A program made the position numbers and the translations under genes. Below are positions 9,294-17,293 of a DNA stretch of 64,000 nucleotides, piece by piece. This stretch comes from Castellaniella sp. MT123. GTDB taxonomy: Bacteria; Pseudomonadota; Gammaproteobacteria; Burkholderiales; Burkholderiaceae_B. The notes beneath the pieces are model-generated. The model was not told the DNA's origin, made no database searches, and worked only from the letters and a program-made list of their open reading frames with translations. The DNA lies in contig NZ_CP154879.1 in assembly GCF_039614765.1 (NCBI RefSeq), forward strand, positions 310,001-374,000, read 5' to 3'. Numbering within the stretch: the stretch's first letter is position 1; every line of letters starts with the position of its first letter.

Positions 9294-10273
9294 TATCGGC
9301 TGGCGCGGTAGATTTCCAGGACTTTCTTGCCGTCATCCCCGGCCTTGGCCGTCCATTCCTGGATGACCGTGTCGCCGACCTTCGCCAGGCCTGCGCGCAG
9401 CTGGTCGGATGGTTCCACGATCTGCATGCCCCCCGCCTTCAGTTTGGCGATGGAGTCGGCGTCCACCTGGCGGGAGTTCTTCCAGCCCCGGGTCTCGGCG
9501 TCGGCGGCGGCCTTCAGGACGGCGTCCTGTTCGGCCTTGGGCAGGGATTCGAAGGCGCGCTTGTTGACCACGACCGCGTTCTTTGGAATCCAGGCCTGCA
9601 CATTGGTGAAGTACTTCAGATTTTCGTAGAGTTTGTTGTCAGCCCCGGTGGCGCTGGAGGTGATCAGGCCTTCGATGACGCCCGTGGCCAGGGCCTGGGA
9701 CAGTTCGGCTTCCTGGATGGTGACGGGTTGCGCGCCGACCAGTTCACCAATGCGTGCGGTGGTGGGGCTGTAGACCCGCCATTTCATGCCTTTCAGGTCG
9801 GCCACGGAATTGATCGGTTTATTGCTATAGATGCTTTGCGGGGGCCAGGCGACCGCGTAGAGCAGTTTCATGTTCTGCTGGTCGAGTTTCTTTTCCAGCG
9901 CGGGGCGCTGTGCCTGATAGAGCTTCCAGGCATCTTCGTAGTTGCCGGCGAGGAATGGCAAGCCATCCAGCCCGAACAGCGGCCATTCGTTCTGGAAGCT
10001 GACCATGAAGAATTCGCCGGCCTGCGCCTGGCCGCCCTGCACAGCGCGCTTGATTTCCGGCATCTTGAACAGGGATGCCCCGGAATGGACAGTGATCTTC
10101 ACCTGGCCCTGGGTCGCGGCATTCACGTCCTTGGCGAACTGTTCGAGATTCTGGGTGTGGAAATTGAAGGCCGGGTAGGCCGAGGCCAGATCCCATTGAG
10201 TGGCGGCGTGGGCATTGAGGGCCAGGCTCAAGCCAGTGGCCAGGGAGGCGGCAAGGAAAATGCGGCGTTTCAT
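9293..10273 (-). CDS. dctP: TRAP transporter substrate-binding protein (DctP family)
   Basis: Periplasmic binding protein, 326 aa. A signal peptide (MKRRIFLAASLATGLSLALN, cut after AHA) is followed by the DctP fold: TQWDLASAYPAFNFHTQNL, VKITVHSGASLFKMPEIKRAVQ, the DGLPFLAGNYEDAWKLY segment and MKWRVYSPTTARIGELVGAQPV around the ligand-contact arginine. ATG 10273 is chosen because a strong GGAG box lies just upstream and a signal peptide starts there; a longer reading upstream has no signal peptide. Substrates of this family are usually carboxylates. The neighbouring GntR gene and divergent pxp genes suggest pyroglutamate (5-oxoproline) or a related acid; this is inference. Confidence 0.92.
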   Translation of the reverse strand: MKRRIFLAASLATGLSLALNAHAATQWDLASAYPAFNFHTQNLEQFAKDVNAATQGQVKITVHSGASLFKMPEIKRAVQGGQAQAGEFFMVSFQNEWPLFGLDGLPFLAGNYEDAWKLYQAQRPALEKKLDQQNMKLLYAVAWPPQSIYSNKPINSVADLKGMKWRVYSPTTARIGELVGAQPVTIQEAELSQALATGVIEGLITSSATGADNKLYENLKYFTNVQAWIPKNAVVVNKRAFESLPKAEQDAVLKAAADAETRGWKNSRQVDADSIAKLKAGGMQIVEPSDQLRAGLAKVGDTVIQEWTAKAGDDGKKVLEIYRASR

Positions 10274-10409
10274 CGGGAGGTCTCCTGGAGGCAGGTCGTT
10301 GCGTGAGGAGGCATTGCCGGCGGGTGCTGGGCGACGACGGGCCAGATCCGGTCCGGGCGATGACCAGAATGAAAGGTAGCGGAATCCCGACAGATCAGCC
10401 ATCAGGGTT

Positions 10410-10484
10410 TTCAACAATAAGAATAATTTTGTAGTGGATATAGCCTGTTAATGTTGATCAGTTAACTAGTGATTGTTGAACTAT
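10410..10484. promoter_or_regulatory. AT-rich dctP upstream region with inverted pair TTCAACAAT / ATTGTTGAA
   Basis: The 272-bp gap between dctP and gntR becomes AT-rich here. TTCAACAAT at 10410-10418 and its exact complement ATTGTTGAA at 10472-10480 flank about 53 bases that probably hold the dctP promoter. The right half continues as ATTG-TTGAA-CTAT, similar to the ATTG-TTGAG-CAAT core of the palindrome before pxpA, so both may be operators of the GntR/FCD protein encoded between them. Function is inferred only from position and resemblance. Confidence 0.4.
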
Positions 10485-10545
10485 TTTTGAGATGAGAGAC
10501 CGGGTCTGTCGATATCGTGCCAGTAAGTCGCGCTCGGGTGACCGT

Positions 10546-11217
10546 TCAGTCCACATGTTCGGCGTATACCGACAGCACCATGCGCTCTGATTGGATAAGG
10601 TAGCCTTCCAGCGTCTTGGCTGCGGCGGCTGTATCGCCGGATTCAAATAATGTCAGCAGGTGGATGTTCTGGTCCACGAAAGGCGCATGCAGGTATTCCG
10701 GGTCGTCCAGCAGGCCAAAGGCCAGCCGCAGTTCGGCGGCAATGTCGGCGAACATCACCGACAGGCGCGCGCTGTCGGCCAGCGCCACGATTCCGGCATG
10801 AAAGGCCATGTTGGCCGAGCCCACACCCAGCCAGTCGCCGGTCTCGCGCATCCGGCTGGCGTCATGGGTGGCCTGGATCAGCCGTTTGTGCGCCGGGTGG
10901 CGCGGCCAGGCCTGGACCAGCGCCTGACATTCGATCAGGCGGCGCACCCGGTAGATGTCGATGATGTCGGCGATGCTGGGTACCACCACCGACACGCCCC
11001 GGTTGGGTTCGTGATGCAGCAGGCCTTCCTTGACCAGGATGCGGAAGGCCTCGCGCAGGGTGTTGCGCGAGACGGCCAGTTGGTCGCTCAGACTGGCTTC
11101 GGACAGGCGCTGTCCGGCGTGCAATTGACCGTGGATCAGTTGCTGGCGGATATTTTCGGCCACGGTGTCAGCCAGGCTCAGAGGGCTTGGGGTGCTGGGA
11201 TAATGCCGGGATCGCAT
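10546..11217 (-). CDS. GntR-family transcriptional regulator, FCD domain
   Basis: A 223-aa FadR-subfamily repressor/activator. The N-terminal winged helix is clear (LADTVAENIRQQLIHGQL, then LSDQLAVSRNTLREAFRILVKEGLLHHEPNRGVSV; each motif shown in part), and the C-terminal helical FCD effector domain has the metal/ligand region with FHAGIVALADSARL (about residue 140). ATG 11217 is chosen since the helix-turn-helix begins about 14 residues later and an AGGA lies upstream; a longer reading adds an unstructured leader running through the pxpA promoter. It sits between the TRAP operon and divergent pxpA-pxpBC and probably controls both, with an organic acid such as 5-oxoproline as effector (inference). 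Confidence 0.88.
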   Translation of the reverse strand: MRSRHYPSTPSPLSLADTVAENIRQQLIHGQLHAGQRLSEASLSDQLAVSRNTLREAFRILVKEGLLHHEPNRGVSVVVPSIADIIDIYRVRRLIECQALVQAWPRHPAHKRLIQATHDASRMRETGDWLGVGSANMAFHAGIVALADSARLSVMFADIAAELRLAFGLLDDPEYLHAPFVDQNIHLLTLFESGDTAAAAKTLEGYLIQSERMVLSVYAEHVD

Positions 11218-11280
11218 GAGAATCCTGAGAATGGCGCGGGCGTCTGGTCCGCAGGGCTGGAACAGCGTGTTTTTTTGCCT

Positions 11281-11305
11281 GTGCGGATTGTTGAGCAATC
11301 CGCAC
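11281..11305. promoter_or_regulatory. 25-bp palindrome before pxpA, candidate GntR operator
   Basis: GTGCGGATTG at 11281-11290 and its perfect complement CAATCCGCAC at 11296-11305 are separated by TTGAG. The element ends 27 bp before the pxpA ATG, within the 115-bp divergent gntR-pxpA region, and its core ATTG-N5-CAAT is the kind of short dyad bound by FCD-type GntR proteins. It could also fold as a leader hairpin. Confidence 0.55.
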
Positions 11306-11332
11306 AACGTCTTGGAATGATAAGGAAGACTC

Positions 11333-12097
11333 ATGGACTTGAACAGTGATCTGGGCGAAAGTTTCGGGGCCTGGCGGATGGGGGATGACGCCAGCATGCT
11401 GGACATCGTCACCAGCGCCAACGTCGCGTGCGGCTTTCATGCGGGGGATCCCGCCGGCATCCTGGATACTTTGCGGGCGGCTGCCGCGCGGGGTGTCGTG
11501 GTCGGCGCCCACGTGGGGTATCGGGATCTGGTCGGGTTCGGGCGCCGTGCCATGGATCCGACCAGCCGGGAACTGGTTGCCGACGTGATCTATCAGATCG
11601 GTGCCTTGCGGGGGTTGGCCGACGCCGCCGGCACCCGGGTGCGCTACGTCAAGCCCCACGGTGCTCTGTACAACACGATCGCGCACGATGCGCGGCAGGC
11701 GGCCGATGTCATCACCGCGATCCTGGACCTGGATCCGGACCTGATCCTGATGGGGCTCGCGGGTGCACCGCTGCTGGACTGGGCTCGCCAGCGCGGCTTG
11801 CGGGTCGTTGCAGAGGCCTTTGCCGACCGGGCTTATACCGCCCAGGGCGTGTTGGTGTCGCGGCGCGAACCGGGGGCCGTGCTGCACGATCCGGACCGGA
11901 TCGCGGACCGGATGCTGGATTGGGTGCGGACCGGCGAGATCACGGCGATCGACGGATCGCGGGTGCGCCTGCGGGCCGATTCGATCTGCGTGCACGGCGA
12001 CAGTCCCGGAGCCGTGGCTATGGCTCGCGCTGTGCGGGCCCGTCTCGAATCGGCCGGCGTGGTGCCGCGGCCGTTTGCCGGAACCCCGGGCGTCTGA
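11333..12097 (+). CDS. pxpA: 5-oxoprolinase subunit A (LamB/YcsF family)
   Basis: Component of the ATP-dependent prokaryotic 5-oxoprolinase PxpABC, which opens 5-oxo-L-proline to glutamate in the cytosol. The 254-aa protein has the family signature from residue 2, [18 protein letters not shown], then [30 protein letters not shown] and VKPHGALYN, and near the C-terminus the [12 protein letters not shown] motif. Length is normal for the family. ATG 11333 follows AAGGAAG. The stop overlaps the ATG of pxpBC (TGATG), showing coupled translation. Confidence 0.95.
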   Translation: MDLNSDLGESFGAWRMGDDASMLDIVTSANVACGFHAGDPAGILDTLRAAAARGVVVGAHVGYRDLVGFGRRAMDPTSRELVADVIYQIGALRGLADAAGTRVRYVKPHGALYNTIAHDARQAADVITAILDLDPDLILMGLAGAPLLDWARQRGLRVVAEAFADRAYTAQGVLVSRREPGAVLHDPDRIADRMLDWVRTGEITAIDGSRVRLRADSICVHGDSPGAVAMARAVRARLESAGVVPRPFAGTPGV

Positions 12098-13758
12098 TGG
12101 CGCATCCGCGGATCCTGTTGGCGGGTGACGCCGCGCTGCTGGCGGAACTCGGCAGCCTGGATGCCGTGCTGGCGCTCTTTCAGGTGACCCGTGCCCGGCG
12201 ACTCGCCGGGGTGACGGACCTGGTGCCGGCCGCCCGGACCCTGCTCGCGCAGTTTGAGCCGTCGGTGGTGACCCCTGATGCGGTGTCGGCATGGCTGCGG
12301 CGCTGCTGGCAGGAATCCAGGGGCCGCATGCATGTGTTGGCGAACGCCCCCGCCGGGGCAGGCCTTCCTGCCAGAACCATCGAGATTCCCGTGCATTACA
12401 CCGGGGACGATCTGGACGAAGTCGCCGACCGGCTGGGCCTGTCGCGCGCCGAGCTGATCGAGCGCCACACCGCCCATGATTTCCAGGCGGCATTCGCCGG
12501 CTTCGCCCCGGGCTTTGTCTACCTGACGGGGGGCGACGCCTGTTTTCATGGCCTACCCAGGCGCCCCAGCCCCCGCACCCGCGTTCCGGCCGGCTCCGTG
12601 GCGGCAGCGGGTGAATTCAGTGCCGTGTATCCGGCGGAAAGCCCGGGGGGGTGGCAGTTGCTGGGTATCACGCCGTTGCGCATGTGGGATCTGGCCCGCG
12701 CCGAACCGGCCCTGGTGCAGCCTGGGTTTCGGGTGCGGTTCCGGGATCTGGGTGCGCCGGAAGTCGTGGTCAGCCTGCCTGCGCCGTGCGCGGTGACCGC
12801 CCGCATCTCCACGGCTGCAGAGTCGCCGGGCGCGGTGCCAGGGGCTTTCGCAGCCGCCGTGCCGCATCTGGAAGTCCTCGGCGCCGGCTTGCAGACGGTC
12901 TTCCAGGATCTGGGGCGGCCCGGGCTGACCGGCATGGGTGTGTCCTGCTCCGGGGCGCTGGATCGTGGCGCCCTGCGACGGGCCAATCGGCTGGTGGGCA
13001 ATCGATCCGATGCGACTGTGCTGGAAAATGCTCTGGGTGGATTGCGGCTGGCCTGTCACGGCCGGGCGGTCGTCGCGGTGACCGGGGCCCAGGTGCCCGT
13101 GGCCTTGACGACCGCTTCGGGGGTTCGCCTGCCTGCGGCGGGCGGGCGCGCCCTGACGATGGAGGACGGTCAGGTGCTGCGTATCGGCCAGCCGCGTGCG
13201 GGCGTCCGATGTTACGTGGCCGTGCGAGGCGGTTGGGCGGTGCCGCCCGTGCTGGGCAGTTGTGCGACCGATGTGTTGGCCGGCATTGGTCCCGACCCGG
13301 TACGCACCGGCGATCGCCTGGTGGTGGGGCGGGAAGCGGTCGCCGGCGACCCGATGTGGCAGTCGAAAGTCGATCCCGAATCCGTTCGCCCGCATCCTCG
13401 TCCGGGGGACGTCGTGACGCTGGATGTCGTTCCGGGGCCGCGTGACGATTGGTTCGAACCCGAGGCGCTGGCGCGGCTGCAGTCCCAGGAATGGCTCGTC
13501 ACGCCGCAATCGAACCGGGTCGGGATGCGGCTGTCCGGCCACGAGCCACTGCCGCGCCGCCGGAAGCGGGAACTGCCCAGCGAGGGGACTGTGACGGGGG
13601 CCATCCAGGTGCCGGCCAATGGCCAGCCGGTGCTGTTCCTGGCGGACCATCCGCTGACCGGCGGCTATCCCGTGATCGCCGTCGTGCATAGCCGGGAACT
13701 GGATCGCCTGGGCCAAGTACCAGTGGGCGCGCGCCTGCGTTTTCGATTTGTTAACTGA
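12097..13758 (+). CDS. Fused 5-oxoprolinase subunits B and C
   Basis: A 553-aa fusion of PxpB (KipI/allophanate hydrolase subunit 1 type) and PxpC (KipA/subunit 2 type). The N-terminal ~225 residues carry the PxpB motifs EIPVHYTGDDLDEVA, HDFQAAFAGFAPGFVYLTG, PSPRTRVPAGSVAAAGEF and GGWQLLGITP. From about residue 255 the PxpC part runs LEVLGAGLQTVFQDLGRPG, SGALDRGALRRANRLVGN, VAVTGAQVPV, and ends with TVTGAIQVPANGQPVLFLADHP. Most genomes encode the two subunits separately; here the junction is a short Ala/Pro-rich linker with no internal stop. It starts in the TGATG overlap with pxpA and converges with the lysR gene, stops 10 bp apart. Confidence 0.93.
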   Translation: MAHPRILLAGDAALLAELGSLDAVLALFQVTRARRLAGVTDLVPAARTLLAQFEPSVVTPDAVSAWLRRCWQESRGRMHVLANAPAGAGLPARTIEIPVHYTGDDLDEVADRLGLSRAELIERHTAHDFQAAFAGFAPGFVYLTGGDACFHGLPRRPSPRTRVPAGSVAAAGEFSAVYPAESPGGWQLLGITPLRMWDLARAEPALVQPGFRVRFRDLGAPEVVVSLPAPCAVTARISTAAESPGAVPGAFAAAVPHLEVLGAGLQTVFQDLGRPGLTGMGVSCSGALDRGALRRANRLVGNRSDATVLENALGGLRLACHGRAVVAVTGAQVPVALTTASGVRLPAAGGRALTMEDGQVLRIGQPRAGVRCYVAVRGGWAVPPVLGSCATDVLAGIGPDPVRTGDRLVVGREAVAGDPMWQSKVDPESVRPHPRPGDVVTLDVVPGPRDDWFEPEALARLQSQEWLVTPQSNRVGMRLSGHEPLPRRRKRELPSEGTVTGAIQVPANGQPVLFLADHPLTGGYPVIAVVHSRELDRLGQVPVGARLRFRFVN

Positions 13759-13768
13759 TGGTGAGTCC

Positions 13769-14701
13769 TTATACCCCGTGTTCGCGGATGTGGCCCACCA
13801 GAAATTCCGTGAAGCCTCGCAGCGTTTCGGAGGGGTTCTCGGTCGACCAGATGGCGCACGTGGGGATGCGGTCGGCAATATCGCTCAGCGGTCTGACGGC
13901 CACGCCGGTGCGTACCGCGTTGCGTACGCAGCTGGCATACACGCTGACTCCGACCCCTGCGGCGATCATGCCCATGATGCCGCTGGTGTTGGAAGCCTGC
14001 TGCACGATGTTGGGGAAGAAATCGGCGTTGTGGCATAGCGGGAACAGGAGACGGCGAAACGCGCCGAACGCGCTTTCCGTCCCGATCACGAAAGGCTCGC
14101 CGGCCAAGTCCGCCAGTTGCAGGGAAGCCTGCGCGCTCAGGGGATGCGTGTCGGGCAGCAGGGCCACGTATTCGTTTTGGTCCACCAAGAGGCTGCGCAC
14201 CTTCTGGCTGGGGAATTCCCCGATGACGAAGCCCACGTCCAGGCGGCCTTCGAGCAGGGCGAGACATTGCCGGGCGCTGGGGTTGTATTCCATTTCCACG
14301 CTGACGTCGGGATAGAGACTGCGGTATTCGCGCAGCAGCGTGGGCAGCCGTCCATTGATCGCAAAATCCATGTAACCCACCCGCAATTGCCCGCCACGGC
14401 CCGCCGCCGCATCCATGGCCGCCGGCTTGGCGCGTAGCAGGTGGCCGTAAGCCAGGCGGCATTCGGCGGCAAAGGCCTCTCCTGCCGAGGTGAGTCGCAC
14501 GCGCCGGGTGGAGCGTTCCAGCAGGGCCACTTCCGTGCCCTGTTCCAGGGCCCGGATCATGCGGCTTAGCGCCGGTTGGCTGGTGAAAAGACGTTCGGCG
14601 GCCTTGCCGAAATGCAGCTCTTCCGCCACGATCAGGAACGCCCGGATGTGCCGTACGTCGAAGCGCAAGGCGGGCAGGGTTTCCACGGTGGATTTGGCCA
14701 T
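13769..14701 (-). CDS. LysR-family transcriptional regulator
   Basis: A 310-aa LysR protein. The N-terminal helix-turn-helix spans about residues 17-75 (FLIVAEELHFGKAAERLF, TSQPALSRMIRALEQ, LLERSTRRVRLTSAG) and the effector domain follows (GGQLRVGYMDFAINGRLPTLLREYRSLYPDV). It is divergent from the MFS1 gene. The shared upstream region contains a near-perfect dyad and an element that recurs before both copies of the cysteine hydrolase gene, so this protein is the obvious candidate regulator for the hydantoinase-like locus. LysR proteins of this sort normally activate in response to a pathway metabolite. Confidence 0.92.
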   Translation of the reverse strand: MAKSTVETLPALRFDVRHIRAFLIVAEELHFGKAAERLFTSQPALSRMIRALEQGTEVALLERSTRRVRLTSAGEAFAAECRLAYGHLLRAKPAAMDAAAGRGGQLRVGYMDFAINGRLPTLLREYRSLYPDVSVEMEYNPSARQCLALLEGRLDVGFVIGEFPSQKVRSLLVDQNEYVALLPDTHPLSAQASLQLADLAGEPFVIGTESAFGAFRRLLFPLCHNADFFPNIVQQASNTSGIMGMIAAGVGVSVYASCVRNAVRTGVAVRPLSDIADRIPTCAIWSTENPSETLRGFTEFLVGHIREHGV

Positions 14702-14726
14702 CCGAGTCTGTTTCCCGAAGGTGATG

Positions 14727-14774
14727 GATGATTAATGCCATGATGAGTATTAATCATCACGCAATTCACATCAA
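14727..14774. promoter_or_regulatory. Divergent lysR/MFS1 regulatory element, member 1 of a three-copy motif
   Basis: GATGATTAAT (14727-14736) and its perfect complement ATTAATCATC (14749-14758) form a dyad. Overlapping it, GTATTAAT at 14747 is followed exactly 18 bases later by TTCACATCAA at 14765. The two hydrolase genes downstream have the same arrangement, GCATTAAT then TTGATATCAA 18 bases later. This fits a LysR-type recognition plus activation site reading into MFS1, and probably autoregulates lysR. Confidence 0.6.
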
Positions 14775-14903
14775 AAATAGTCGCGTACCTGATTATATTG
14801 TTCTTATCGGCAATTGACACAGACCCTTGTACCCTGTGAACACGGCCGAAAAAACCGGTAGGGACCTAGCCATCCGGTCCCGCCGAATCCTAAAAAAGAG
14901 ATC

Positions 14904-14936
14904 GCATCCGGTATTTGCAAATCGGATACCCGATGC
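14904..14936 (+). other. Leader stem-loop before MFS1
   Basis: GCATCCGGTAT (14904-14914) pairs with ATACCCGATGC (14926-14936) with one mismatch and an 11-base loop. It ends ten bases before the GGAG ribosome site (14947-14950) of MFS1, so it lies in the transcript leader and could affect translation. It matches no riboswitch class that I recognise. Confidence 0.4.
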
Positions 14937-14956
14937 AAGATTATCTGGAGACAAGC

Positions 14957-16306
14957 ATGTCACAGCGTACAACGCACGCGGCGCCGGACCCTGCCTTGCG
15001 CAAGGTCACGGTTGCCGCCATCGCCGGGACCGTCATCGAATGGTTCGATTTCGCGATCTATGGGTTTATGGCGCCCGCCATCGCCCTGGCATTTTTTCCT
15101 GAAGGCAATCCGGTGACGGCATTGCTGCAGACCTTTGCCATTTTTGCGGTGGCCTTCGCCCTGCGCCCGATCGGCGGAGCCTTCTTCGGCATGATGGGCG
15201 ACCGCATCGGGCGCAAGCGTGTCCTGGCCCTGACCGTCTTGCTGATGTCTTGCGCCACCGCGGCGATCGGCCTGATTCCGAACCATGAATCCATCGGCAT
15301 CTGGGCGGCTGTCCTGCTGACCGTGGCGCGGTGCGTCCAGGGCTTCTCCGCCGGCGGCGAATATGCCGGCGCGGTGACCTACGTGATCGAGCATGCGCCC
15401 GACCATCAGCGGTCGCGCTACAGCAGCTGGATGCCCTCGGCCACCTTCGCCTCCTTCGCCTTGGCGGCTCTGATCTCGTATTTCCTCGCCGTCGGCCTGA
15501 GCACAGCGGAAATGAATGCCTGGGGCTGGCGCGTGCCATTCCTGGTGGCGGCGCCGCTGGGGCTGGTGGCGTTTTATATCCGCAGCCATCTGCGGGAGAG
15601 CCCTCTATTCCAGAAAGTGCTCGAAAGCTCGGGAGTGCCGCATTCCTCACTGGGGCAGACGTTGGCGGTTCAATGGAAATCCATGCTCCGGTTGGGGGGC
15701 TATATCAGCCTGACCGCAGTGTCCTTCTATATCTTTTCCACCTACATGACGACGTTCCTGAGATCCGTCATGCACATGCCTGCGGACCGGGTGCTGATGA
15801 GCAATGTGGTGGCCTTGACCTTCGCCGCCGCTATCGCGCCGGTGATCGGACCCATCTGCGACCGCGTTGGGCGACGTGCGACGATGTTCGCGTCGGTCGT
15901 CCTCCTGGGCGGACTGTCGGTACCCGCCTATATCCTGGCGTCCAGCGGCACACTCGGTCATGCCCTGGTGGCCCAGCTGGTGCTTGCGCTCGGCGCCGTG
16001 ACGGCGAATGTGGTGACGGCTGTTCTTCTGAGCGAGGTCTTTCCCACGAAGGTGCGCTATACCGCTTCGGCGGTGACCTACAACATCAGCTATGCACTTT
16101 TCGGTGGCACGGCCCCCTTCATCGCCACCTATCTGATCGACGTCACGGGCAACATCCTGGCGCCGGCAATCTATATCACTGCGCTGGCGGGCCTGGCTTT
16201 CATTGCGGCCTGGTTGTTGCCCGAAACTGCTGGCCGTCCGCTGGACGGGCTGGATCAGCCCGTTGGCGCCCCGCAGCCTTCCCGGGCCCGGCTGTCGGTG
16301 CAGTAA
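14957..16306 (+). CDS. MFS transporter, metabolite:H+ symporter (MHS/ProP-like) family
   Basis: Inner-membrane secondary transporter, 449 aa with about 12 hydrophobic segments. MHS hallmarks are visible: the first helix region GTVIEWFDFAIYGFMAPAIA (residues ~24-43), the inter-helix 2-3 loop GMMGDRIGRKRVL, and RCVQGFSAGGEYAGA at about residue 118. Family members import organic acids, osmolytes or aromatic compounds by proton symport. ATG 14957 follows CTGGAG at the right distance. It is divergent from lysR and upstream of the hydrolase-hyuAB genes, and shares their upstream element, so it probably imports the substrate or a relative of it. Confidence 0.9.
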   Translation: MSQRTTHAAPDPALRKVTVAAIAGTVIEWFDFAIYGFMAPAIALAFFPEGNPVTALLQTFAIFAVAFALRPIGGAFFGMMGDRIGRKRVLALTVLLMSCATAAIGLIPNHESIGIWAAVLLTVARCVQGFSAGGEYAGAVTYVIEHAPDHQRSRYSSWMPSATFASFALAALISYFLAVGLSTAEMNAWGWRVPFLVAAPLGLVAFYIRSHLRESPLFQKVLESSGVPHSSLGQTLAVQWKSMLRLGGYISLTAVSFYIFSTYMTTFLRSVMHMPADRVLMSNVVALTFAAAIAPVIGPICDRVGRRATMFASVVLLGGLSVPAYILASSGTLGHALVAQLVLALGAVTANVVTAVLLSEVFPTKVRYTASAVTYNISYALFGGTAPFIATYLIDVTGNILAPAIYITALAGLAFIAAWLLPETAGRPLDGLDQPVGAPQPSRARLSVQ

Positions 16307-16380
16307 GCCGAAGACGCCATCGAGTGGGCGCGACAGCGCCCTGGAAGCAGGTATGGATCAATTGGATTGATGATCATATG

Positions 16381-16408
16381 GCATTAATAATCATTCAATT
16401 GATATCAA
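16381..16408 (+). promoter_or_regulatory. Upstream element of hydrolase copy 1, member 2 of the three-copy motif
   Basis: GCATTAAT at 16381-16388 is followed after ten bases by the perfect palindrome TTGATATCAA at 16399-16408. The same two blocks at the same spacing precede copy 2 (22796-22823), and a two-mismatch version precedes MFS1. TTGATA can act as a -35 hexamer; a -10 is less clear (CTCTAAG region around 16424-16430). Confidence 0.6.
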
Positions 16409-16512
16409 ATAACAATCGATGTTCTCTAAGCTGAACCTGTGCATCCGCCCTTCGTTACGCGGCGGATCACGCAAGACCCAACGATATTTTTCTACATCAA
16501 AGGAGCCACATC

Positions 16513-17229
16513 ATGTCCGACAATCTTGAACAAGTCCTAGAAGCCGCCTTCGCCGAAGCCACCCGTCGTTACCAGTCGCGGGGTTTCCAGCGCCGCGTGG
16601 GCTTTGGCAAGCGCCCGGCGCTGATCAGCGTGGACCTGGCCAACGCCTGGACGCGTCCGGGCAACCCTTTTACTTGCGAACACGTTGATGACCAGATCAT
16701 TCCGTCGATGCAGGCGCTGCTCAAGGGCTTTCGCAAGTACAACTTGCCCGTGGTGCACGTGACGACCTGCTACGAGATCACCGATCGCGACAACCAGAAC
16801 ACCGACATGGGCTTGTGGCACAACAAGATCCCGATCGACGTCGTCAGCCAGGGCAACCCCGACATCTGGGCGATTGATTCGCGCATCGCGCCGATCGAAG
16901 GCGAGCTGACCCTGATCAAAAAGCGCGCCAGCGCGTTCCACGGGACGTACCTGGCGGGTTACCTGCGCGCCGCGGGGGTGGATACGATTCTGGTGACCGG
17001 CGTGACCGCCTCGGCTTGTGTGCGCGAGACGATCTGCGACGGCCTGGCCGACGGATTTCGCACGATCGCCGTCAAGGAAGCGATTGGAGACCGGGTGCCG
17101 GGTGCCGTACTCTGGAACCTGTTCGATATCGACGCCAAGTTCGGCGATGTCGAGACGACCGAGACCTGCCTGAAATATCTCGACCGCATCGGTCAGGAAC
17201 AGGAGGTCCCCGAGAAAGCGGTGGCCTGA
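16513..17229 (+). CDS. Cysteine hydrolase, N-carbamoylsarcosine amidase-like (copy 1)
   Basis: A 238-aa cysteine hydrolase of the isochorismatase-like fold. The expected triad is present: Asp41 in ALISVDLANAW, Lys136/137 in LIKKRASAFHGT, and nucleophile Cys169 in TGVTASACVRET. The extended N-terminus and GFGKRPALISVD opening match proteins of the N-carbamoylsarcosine amidohydrolase group, which release ammonia and CO2 from N-carbamoyl amino acids. Maleamate and other amide hydrolysis remain possible. It is first in a probable operon with hyuA and hyuB. In the creatinine route by way of N-methylhydantoin, an ATP-dependent hydantoinase makes N-carbamoylsarcosine and this type of enzyme cleaves it to sarcosine. 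The protein is identical to the product at 22929-23645. Confidence 0.9.
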   Translation: MSDNLEQVLEAAFAEATRRYQSRGFQRRVGFGKRPALISVDLANAWTRPGNPFTCEHVDDQIIPSMQALLKGFRKYNLPVVHVTTCYEITDRDNQNTDMGLWHNKIPIDVVSQGNPDIWAIDSRIAPIEGELTLIKKRASAFHGTYLAGYLRAAGVDTILVTGVTASACVRETICDGLADGFRTIAVKEAIGDRVPGAVLWNLFDIDAKFGDVETTETCLKYLDRIGQEQEVPEKAVA

Positions 17230-17246
17230 GGCCATCAGGCTTCACA

Positions 17247-17271
17247 CGCACCACCCCTGTCGGGTGGTGCG
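17247..17271 (+). other. Intergenic stem-loop between hydrolase copy 1 and hyuA
   Basis: CGCACCACCC (17247-17256) pairs perfectly with GGGTGGTGCG (17262-17271) around a CTGTC loop. No T-run follows, so it is more likely an operon-internal mRNA processing or stability element, or a partial terminator, than a full intrinsic terminator. hyuA begins 23 bases further on. Confidence 0.5.
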
Positions 17272-17293
17272 CATAAACAAGATGGAGGAGACC

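Larger units (their letters stand above)
16381..17229 (+). repeat. Duplicated unit, copy 1: promoter, leader and hydrolase gene
   Basis: This block is repeated in direct orientation at 22796-23645. Similarity begins at the GCATTAAT box and stops at the stop codon; sequences outside are unrelated. The leader is strongly conserved, including the potential stem ATCCGCC/GGCGGAT (16443-16449 and 16461-16467) and the AAAGGAG ribosome site. Within the coding part I count 17 single-base differences, all synonymous. Confidence 0.9.
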
